Part shown: in pieces, positions 1 to 4,863 of the stretch | Position numbering within the stretch: the stretch's first letter is position 1 | Layout: each line of letters begins with the position of its first letter | NCBI GenBank assembly: GCA_964410665.1 | Contig: CAYPIE010000166.1 | Span: 1 to 8,055 of the forward strand | Direction of reading: 5' to 3' | Origin: CAYPIE01 sp964410665 | GTDB lineage: Bacteria; Planctomycetota; Planctomycetia; Gemmatales; Gemmataceae | Length of the DNA: 8,055 nt | Program-made: the position numbers and the translations under genes | The notes under the pieces: generated by a model | Databases searched by the model: none | Seen by the model: only the letters and a program-made list of their open reading frames with translations | What the model was told of the DNA's origin: nothing

Positions 1-158
1 ATGCCAATGCCCGGGTTGCGGAGCATGCCTCGCGTCGCCCACGCGGAGAGTCCGGGTGGGGGCGGGAACGCCTGCGCCGGTGCAGGGAAACATCCGAGGG
101 TGGCGAATGCCGGGACGTTCCCCACGCCCGTCGCCGACTCCGAGCGGGCCACCCAGCT
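1..158. other. GC-rich segment with no supported gene
   Basis: Very GC-rich sequence entering from the left edge. A plus-strand frame is open from the ATG at 1 to a TGA at 178-180 (59 residues, rich in Gly, Ala, Pro and Arg). One minus-strand frame is also open across the same span, as expected for GC-rich non-coding DNA. Neither shows a recognisable domain, and there is no room to see a ribosome-binding site for the ATG at 1. A short inverted repeat (CCTGC at 71-75, GCAGG at 82-86) is present. It could be the tail of a gene starting outside the window or part of a dispersed repeat; I favour non-coding. Confidence 0.4.
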
Positions 159-244
159 AGCAATCCTCCGTGGCCGTTGAAAAGCGCGGAGAATCTCCTC
201 CAGCAATCCTCCGTGGCCGTTAAAAAGTGCGGAGGATCTCCGCC
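159..244. repeat. Two tandem 43-bp repeat units with internal inverted repeats
   Basis: Unit 1 is 159-201 and unit 2 is 202-244. Both begin AGCAATCCTCCGTGGCCGTT and differ at only a few positions afterwards. Unit 2 has a perfect 8-bp inverted repeat, ATCCTCCG (206-213) with CGGAGGAT (230-237), separated by 16 nt. Sharing its right arm is a second perfect inverted repeat, GCGGAG (229-234) with CTCCGC (238-243), separated by 3 nt. Unit 1 keeps the same layout with one mismatch in the long stem, and its short stem is GGAGA (188-192) with TCTCC (194-198). A degraded start of a third copy may follow at 245-262. The two hairpins of a unit cannot form together. The structure resembles a REP-type intergenic repeat; its function is unknown. 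Confidence 0.85.
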
Positions 245-453
245 AACAATCATCGTGCCGAACACCATTGGGTTCACACCCGCCGTGGGGTGCGTTTCGC
301 CAGCTACCGAGCAAGCGGACGCATGTCGGCAAGTCGTTCCAGGCCAAGTGCACCGGACGCGTGATCGGCATTGCACCCAGCGGTTGGGAAGTGCTAGCAT
401 CGTCTATCTGATGGAGGATGGCTCGGTTGACTGGTCCAAGGATGGACACACGC
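245..453. other. Upstream region of the glycan operon
   Basis: About 200 bp between the repeat units and the first operon gene. No open frame here has a ribosome-binding site or a recognisable product. It should contain the leader and promoter of the plus-strand operon, and the only candidate I can point to is at 371-400. An imperfect inverted repeat (GTGCA at 348-352, TGCAC at 372-376, with CCG/CGG inside) overlaps the candidate -35 and could be an operator, but the match is short. Confidence 0.5.
371..400 (+). promoter_or_regulatory. Candidate promoter of the glycan operon (extended -10)
   Basis: TTGCAC at 371-376, an 18-nt spacer and TAGCAT at 395-400, which is preceded by TG at 392-393 and so gives an extended -10 (TGnTAGCAT). 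The -10 matches 4 of 6 consensus positions and the -35 only 3 of 6. Transcription would start near 407, leaving a leader of roughly 45 nt before the ATG at 454. This is pattern matching to a sigma-70-type consensus only. Confidence 0.35.
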
Positions 454-1398
454 ATGGATTGTCTGATTACCGGTGTGGCCGGCTTCATCGGCTCCCATCT
501 TGCCGAACAACTCCTGGCAGAAGGCCATCGGGTCATTGGCATTGACTGCTTCACCGAATACTATGCCCGAAGCCGAAAGCAGGCCAATCTGTCGCGAGTG
601 CTTGCTCACCCCCAGTTCCGCTTCGAGGAGCTTGACCTCTCCTGTGACGATCTCCAGGTCGTCGGCGAACCGGTGGAACTCGTCTTTCATTTGGCGGCCA
701 TGCCAGGTCTCGCCCGCAGTTGGACCGACTTCCCGCTATACGACCGGCACAATGTCTTGGCAACCCAGCGGCTGCTCGAAGCCTGTCGCGATCACCCCAC
801 ACTCGAGCGTCTGATCCTCGCCTCGACCTCCTCGGTCTATGGGCTGTATGCTTCCGGCGATGAGGGCTTGCCACTCAAACCCAGTTCCCCCTACGGCATC
901 ACCAAACTGGCAGCCGAAAACCTAGGGCGGGTCTATTTTGACGCCTTCGAAGTGCCAGTTGTCTGCCTACGCTATTTCTCGGTGTACGGCCCCGGGCAAC
1001 GGCCCGATATGGGCTATTACCGTTTCATTGACGCCCTGCTGCACGATCGACCCATTACCATCTATGGGGATGGCCAGCAGATCCGAGGCAACACCTTTAT
1101 CCGCGACTGCGTCGCGGCTACCTTCGCCGCGGTGCAGAGTGACCCGGGTGAAGTCTATAACGTTGGCGGCGGCGAACTCGTGAGTGTCCGTCAGGTGATT
1201 CACACCATTGAACAGATCCTCGGCAAACAGGCCATTTTGGACTACCAACCACCCCGCCCCGGCGATCAGCGCTACACCGGAGCCGATATCCGCAAATTCC
1301 GGCGGCGCTTCGGCTGGCAACCCCAGGTGGGCATCGAGCAAGGCCTGGCCGAGCAAATCGCCTGGCAACGCCAACAGGCAACCCGACGCGCGGCCTGA
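454..1398 (+). CDS. NAD-dependent epimerase/dehydratase (extended SDR, nucleotide-sugar type)
   Basis: A 314-residue extended short-chain dehydrogenase/reductase, the usual family length. The Rossmann nucleotide-binding motif is G7-V-A-G10-F-I-G13, with an acidic residue at the end of strand 2 (D31). The catalytic residues are the Ser/Thr stretch at 124-127 (STSS, followed by VYG) and the Y147-x3-K151 pair. RYFSVYGPGQRP (173-184) and the following segment to about 223 are typical of GalE, UDP-glucuronate epimerase and related sugar enzymes. It most likely interconverts or modifies a cytoplasmic UDP-sugar; the exact substrate cannot be read from the sequence. In-frame ATGs also lie at 418 and 442. 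I chose 454 because AAGGA (438-442) sits 11 nt upstream and the protein then begins directly at the first beta strand, as in homologues. It is the first gene of the operon; the next starts 29 bp after its stop. Confidence 0.9.
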   Translation: MDCLITGVAGFIGSHLAEQLLAEGHRVIGIDCFTEYYARSRKQANLSRVLAHPQFRFEELDLSCDDLQVVGEPVELVFHLAAMPGLARSWTDFPLYDRHNVLATQRLLEACRDHPTLERLILASTSSVYGLYASGDEGLPLKPSSPYGITKLAAENLGRVYFDAFEVPVVCLRYFSVYGPGQRPDMGYYRFIDALLHDRPITIYGDGQQIRGNTFIRDCVAATFAAVQSDPGEVYNVGGGELVSVRQVIHTIEQILGKQAILDYQPPRPGDQRYTGADIRKFRRRFGWQPQVGIEQGLAEQIAWQRQQATRRAA

Positions 1399-1427
1399 TC
1401 CCACACCCACCAAGGAGACCCATTCCC

Positions 1428-2096
1428 ATGCCGTCGTGGATCCGCCGAACGCTACGCAACAGTTTATTGGCAGTGGCCGTGGTCTTGACCCTGCCCCTGT
1501 GGAGCTGGACTTGGTGCTGGAAGCGGCTCCTCGGCGACGACCATGCTTTCCGCTTCTGTAGCGAGCTTCTCAGCCTGTTCCCAGGACGACCAGGGATCTA
1601 CCTGCGTCGTGGCTACTATTGGCTGACCCTCGACGGCTTTGCCCCTGACTGTCAGATTGCCTTTGGCACCCTGTTTTCCCACTCCCAGGTGACCATTGGT
1701 CGTCAAGTGGTCATCGGGCGTCATTGCAGCATCGGTCGAGTGATTCTCGAAGATGGCGTTGCCTTAGGCAGCAACGTGGATCTGTTGAGCGGTCGGCATC
1801 AACATATAATCACTCAACCAGGCCAACCGGTTCAGTACCAATCAGGGGTGTTTCGCCAACTCCGGGTGGGCACCAATGCCTGGATCGGCAACAACAGCGT
1901 CATCATGGATGATATTGGCCAATCTGCGGTCATCGGTGCGGGCAGTGTGGTAGTCCATGCCATTCCCCCGGATTGTGTGGCCGTGGGCAATCCAGCCCGG
2001 GTCAAGAAACACTTAACCCATGTGGAGAGGCCCCATGCACGACTGGCTGATTCGCCGCGTCGCACTGCCGCTGTTGGCACGGCGATCGGGGAGTAA
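1428..2096 (+). CDS. Membrane-anchored hexapeptide-repeat O-acyltransferase
   Basis: A 222-residue protein, likely a WbbJ/LbH-type acetyl-CoA-dependent acyltransferase acting on a glycan. Residues about 12-31 are hydrophobic and Trp-rich, probably a membrane anchor. From about 75 to 190 it shows imperfect hexapeptide repeats of a left-handed beta-helix (VTIGRQVVIGRHCSIG, 88-103; VGTNAWIGNNSVIM, 147-160; VIGAGSVV, 168-175). His residues at 124 and 126 in SGRHQH are the candidate catalytic site, and the fold closes with GNPARV (187-192). AAGGAG at 1412-1417, 10 nt before the ATG, supports the start. Residues after about 195 run past the usual family end and lie over the start of the next gene, a 62-bp overlap. 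A TAA in the +1 frame at 2014-2016 would end the protein at the usual place. Acceptor unknown; the context suggests acetylation of a surface polysaccharide. Confidence 0.85.
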   Translation: MPSWIRRTLRNSLLAVAVVLTLPLWSWTWCWKRLLGDDHAFRFCSELLSLFPGRPGIYLRRGYYWLTLDGFAPDCQIAFGTLFSHSQVTIGRQVVIGRHCSIGRVILEDGVALGSNVDLLSGRHQHIITQPGQPVQYQSGVFRQLRVGTNAWIGNNSVIMDDIGQSAVIGAGSVVVHAIPPDCVAVGNPARVKKHLTHVERPHARLADSPRRTAAVGTAIGE

Positions 2097-3405
2097 GGTC
2101 TTTGATTACCTGAACATTCTGGAACAGTCCCAGTATGATGCCCCGGGAGTCATCCAGGCCCGGCAGTACTTACAACTCACCCGTTTGCTTGAACATGCCT
2201 ACCACACAGTGCCTTACTATCGTCAGTTGTTTCGTCGTCTCGGCATGCACCCAAGTGACGTTCGTTCGCTCGACGACCTACGTCACTTCCCAGTGTTAAC
2301 CAAGGCGGATCTTCGCACCCGACGGCAAGAACTCCTCAGTAGCGCCTACCCGCTGGAACAGTGTATGCGCAAAAAAACCAGCGGGTCGACCGGTGTGCCC
2401 GTAATGGTCTATCTGGATCCGCACGGGCTGCAGTGGAAAACTGCTTGTACCCTGCGTTCGGATGCTTGGAGCGGCTACCGATTGGGACAGCCCGTGGCCA
2501 AGGTGTGGGGCAATCCGGAATATAAACAGCATGGCTTCAAGGGTTGGCTGCGGAATCGCCTGATCGACCGAGCCATTCATCTCGACACCTTGGGTGTCTC
2601 CCCAGCCATGTTGACCGCGTTTGTCAATCAACTCTTGGTACACCGGCCCGGGTTACTGTTTGGGCATGCCCATTCTCTCTACCTGCTGGCCTGCCATGTC
2701 AAGAAATTGGGGGTTCAGTCGATTCGTCCCAACGGCATCATCTCCACCTCGATGGTGTTACATGGCTGGCAGCGACGGGTGATTGAGCAAGTCTTCCAGG
2801 GCCCCGTGACCAACCGCTACGGCTGTGAAGAGACCAGTCTGATTGCCTCGGAATGTGAGGCGCACCACGGGCTCCACGTCAATAGCGACTCCCTCTTTGT
2901 TGAGGTGGCGGCCGATCGCCCCGATTCCGCCAGCACCGGTCTGGGCTCGCTTCTGGTCACCGACCTGACCAACCGAGCCATGCCCCTGATTCGCTACAAG
3001 GTCGGCGATGTGGTGGTGGGAAGTACGCGCCACTGCCGCTGTGGTCGCGGCTTACCGTTACTCGAACGCATCGAGGGGCGCGAGGCCGATTACATTCTAA
3101 CCGGCGATGGTCGATTGATCTCGGGGATCTCGCTGACCGAAAACTTTGCCCTGCACATCCAAGGCACTACACAGGTGCAGATTATCCAAGAGCGGCATGA
3201 AATGCTCCGCCTGCGTCTAGTGGTGGATGAGCAATTCGGCTTCCGCTCGCAACAACAAATCCGCGCCTTGGTCGAGCAAACTTTCGGCCCAAGCATGCGT
3301 TACCAGGTCGAGTTGGTCGAACATATCCCGCAGGAACCCTCGGGAAAGTATCGCTTCTGTATCTCGCCCATCGCTGATGCCTACCTCAAGGATCTGTCTG
3401 CATGA
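2035..3405 (+). CDS. CapK/PaaK-family adenylate-forming ligase (phenylacetate-CoA ligase-like)
   Basis: A 456-residue member of the phenylacetate-CoA ligase/CapK group. The ATP-binding P-loop is TSGSTGVP (115-122). NRYGCEE (260-266) corresponds to the aromatic-rich A5-type motif, and TDLTNRAMPLIRYKVGD (309-325) contains the ribose-binding Asp region (D325). The C-terminal domain ends with PSGKYRF (435-441), whose K438 is the likely catalytic lysine. C274, H281, C334 and C336 could form a metal site (inference). Such proteins activate a carboxylic acid as an acyl-adenylate and often a CoA thioester; CapK relatives sit in polysaccharide clusters, where their substrates are mostly unknown. I start it at 2035 because GGAGAGG (2024-2030) lies just upstream; an ATG at 2020 is the alternative. 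It overlaps the acyltransferase by 62 bp and the glycosyltransferase by 4 bp, so translational coupling is likely. True phenylacetate catabolism is unlikely here. Confidence 0.88.
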   Translation: MHDWLIRRVALPLLARRSGSKVFDYLNILEQSQYDAPGVIQARQYLQLTRLLEHAYHTVPYYRQLFRRLGMHPSDVRSLDDLRHFPVLTKADLRTRRQELLSSAYPLEQCMRKKTSGSTGVPVMVYLDPHGLQWKTACTLRSDAWSGYRLGQPVAKVWGNPEYKQHGFKGWLRNRLIDRAIHLDTLGVSPAMLTAFVNQLLVHRPGLLFGHAHSLYLLACHVKKLGVQSIRPNGIISTSMVLHGWQRRVIEQVFQGPVTNRYGCEETSLIASECEAHHGLHVNSDSLFVEVAADRPDSASTGLGSLLVTDLTNRAMPLIRYKVGDVVVGSTRHCRCGRGLPLLERIEGREADYILTGDGRLISGISLTENFALHIQGTTQVQIIQERHEMLRLRLVVDEQFGFRSQQQIRALVEQTFGPSMRYQVELVEHIPQEPSGKYRFCISPIADAYLKDLSA

Positions 3406-4301
3406 AGCCCCCAATCAGCGTGATCATGGCCACGCGAAACTACGGCCACTATCTGCCCAAGGCCATCGAATCGGTGCAGCGACAGACTTGGACCGACTAC
3501 GAGTGTCTGATTATTGATGATGGCTCCAGTGATGCGACCCCCATGGTGGTTCGCCCATACCTGAGTGACACGCGGTTTCGTTACATTCAGACCAGCAATC
3601 TCGGCCAACCCCGTGCTAAGAATCTTGGCCTGGAACTAAGCCACGCCCCCCTTATTACCTATCTGGATGCCGATGACTTGTGGTTGCCGAGCAAACTGGA
3701 ACGCCAGCTCCGCTTGCACCGCGCCCACCCCGAGTTGGGGCTGATTTACACTCGGCGTTCGCTCATCGATCCCGAAGGCAGACATCTCCCCTGGCCAGGC
3801 CGGCCACAGCCACGCGGCATGGTCTTGCCCGAGGTCCTCCTGAGTAATCCCATCTGTTTCTCCTCGGTGATGTTTCGCCGTTCGGTGGTCGAACACGTTG
3901 GCGGCTTTGACCCGAGCTGGCAATTAGCCATCGACTATGACTTGTGGCTGCGTGCCAGTCGTTATTACCCCTTCGACTATATTGACGAGCCCCTGGTGCG
4001 TTATCGCACCGGTCATGCGAACCTGTCACGGAATGTGCTTGACCGGCTGGCCACGGCTTTGGCCATCCAAAGGCGGTTTCTCGAGCGCTGGCAGGGGGCG
4101 GAGGCGGTCTCTGAGGCGATTCTCCGTGAATCCTGGGCCTCAACCTTCCGCAACACCGGCTACATGCTCCGCGACCGAGATCTCCTCGCCGCGCTCCGCT
4201 GGTATCTCCGTGCCCTGAGCGTAGGTCATGGTCGTCGTGCCACCTTTCGTGCCATCTTGGCCGCCTGTGTATACCGTCTACGCCGTCAGTGCTCGGCCTA
4301 G
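3402..4301 (+). CDS. Family 2 glycosyltransferase
   Basis: A 299-residue GT-A fold glycosyltransferase. It opens with the typical ISVIMATRNYGHYL strand and loop (5-18). D39/D40 in IIDDGSSD form the nucleotide-binding acidic pair, and the metal-binding DxD is in YLDADDLW (87-94; D89, D91). A downstream acidic motif IDYDLWLR (177-184) is where the catalytic base usually lies. No transmembrane segment follows, so it is likely a soluble or peripheral inner-face enzyme that adds one sugar to a lipid-linked glycan; donor and acceptor cannot be read from sequence. The start ATG shares bases with the ligase stop (ATGA, 3402-3405), the classic sign of coupled translation, and no separate start is plausible. 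It is the last gene of the operon. The C-terminal 60 residues are helical and basic. Confidence 0.92.
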   Translation: MKPPISVIMATRNYGHYLPKAIESVQRQTWTDYECLIIDDGSSDATPMVVRPYLSDTRFRYIQTSNLGQPRAKNLGLELSHAPLITYLDADDLWLPSKLERQLRLHRAHPELGLIYTRRSLIDPEGRHLPWPGRPQPRGMVLPEVLLSNPICFSSVMFRRSVVEHVGGFDPSWQLAIDYDLWLRASRYYPFDYIDEPLVRYRTGHANLSRNVLDRLATALAIQRRFLERWQGAEAVSEAILRESWASTFRNTGYMLRDRDLLAALRWYLRALSVGHGRRATFRAILAACVYRLRRQCSA

Positions 4302-4314
4302 GTTCCGGCCCCTC

Positions 4315-4343
4315 TTGCGTCGGCTCAAGACTCCAGGCATACT
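4315..4343 (+). promoter_or_regulatory. Weak candidate promoter of the cytochrome gene
   Basis: TTGCGT (4315-4320), a 17-nt spacer and CATACT (4338-4343), in the 73-bp gap after the glycosyltransferase. The -10 matches 4 of 6 consensus positions and the -35 matches 3 of 6. Separate transcription of the cytochrome gene would fit its unrelated function, but readthrough from the operon is equally possible. Confidence 0.28.
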
Positions 4344-4374
4344 CAACGAAAAGGCCTTTGCAGGAGGAAATTCA

Positions 4375-4818
4375 ATGCATCGTTGGTGGCATGCCCGTAC
4401 AGCTTTGTGGATCAGCATCTTGTTTGTTTGTGTTGCGACAACCGATGGGCAAGACGCCGCCAAGAAAAAAGAATCGGTGATGCGGAAGAAACTCACCGCA
4501 GCCCAGAAAATCCTCGAGGGGGTGGCGGTCAACAACTTCGCCATGATTGAGACAAGTGCGAAGGCATTGATCAAGGCAAGTCAGGATGCCGCATGGCAGG
4601 TGCTCAAGACACCCCGGTACGAGCTTTACAGCGATGAGTTCCGCAGGGGTGCTCGTGAGGTGATCAAAGCTGCCCAGGCGAAGAAGACCGAGGCGGCAGC
4701 CCTAGGCTATGTGCAAATCACCCTAACCTGCGTCAAGTGTCATGAGTATGTCCGCGAAGAAGGCAGAGCAAACCTGCCGGTACTTCCGGCAGGGGCTCTA
4801 GATCACGACGGGTTTTAA
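4375..4818 (+). CDS. Exported class II-like c-type cytochrome (CxxCH near C-terminus)
   Basis: A 147-residue protein. Residues 1 to about 26 form a signal peptide: basic start, hydrophobic core LWISILFVCVA, likely cleavage near the TTDGQDA stretch. The mature part is almost all helical and carries one haem-attachment site, C119-V-K-C122-H123, near the C-terminus. This is the arrangement of cytochrome c'/c556-type four-helix bundles rather than class I cytochromes. M36 in SVMRKKL on the first helix is a candidate sixth haem ligand by analogy with c556. It presumably carries electrons or binds small ligands in the periplasm; its partner is not evident from the neighbours. AGGAGG at 4362-4367, 7 nt before the ATG, fixes the start; the frame is open back to 4228 but that extension overlaps the glycosyltransferase and has no support. 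Similar small cytochromes recur, as I recall, in planctomycete genomes. Confidence 0.82.
   Translation: MHRWWHARTALWISILFVCVATTDGQDAAKKKESVMRKKLTAAQKILEGVAVNNFAMIETSAKALIKASQDAAWQVLKTPRYELYSDEFRRGAREVIKAAQAKKTEAAALGYVQITLTCVKCHEYVREEGRANLPVLPAGALDHDGF
4773..4793. terminator. GC-rich hairpin, weak terminator candidate between convergent genes
   Basis: A perfect 8-bp stem (CCTGCCGG, 4773-4780, with CCGGCAGG, 4786-4793) and a 5-nt loop, inside the last codons of the cytochrome gene. Read on the minus strand it lies about 70 nt beyond the valS stop and is followed by TTTGCTCT, an imperfect U-rich tract. Read on the plus strand no T-run follows directly. It is best seen as a possible terminator for valS transcripts; no better hairpin is visible in the 45-bp gap (4819-4863). 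Confidence 0.3.
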
Positions 4819-4863
4819 TCGGGCTGTGATCGACCGACCAATCATCGACGAGGAGTGTGGAAT

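Noticed and set aside
159..244. CRISPR array
   Set aside because: The 43-bp units are directly adjacent with no unique spacers, and no cas gene is present.
177..545. A 122-codon plus-strand frame spanning the repeats and the epimerase start
   Set aside because: It runs through both repeat units and out of frame into the epimerase gene, so its composition is explained by those sequences.
394..690. A 98-codon minus-strand frame over the start of the epimerase gene
   Set aside because: It overlaps the well-supported Rossmann coding region and shows no domain or ribosome-binding site.
4350..4359. AAAGGCCTTT palindrome upstream of the cytochrome gene as an operator
   Set aside because: A single 10-bp palindrome without a second copy or known regulator match is not enough support.
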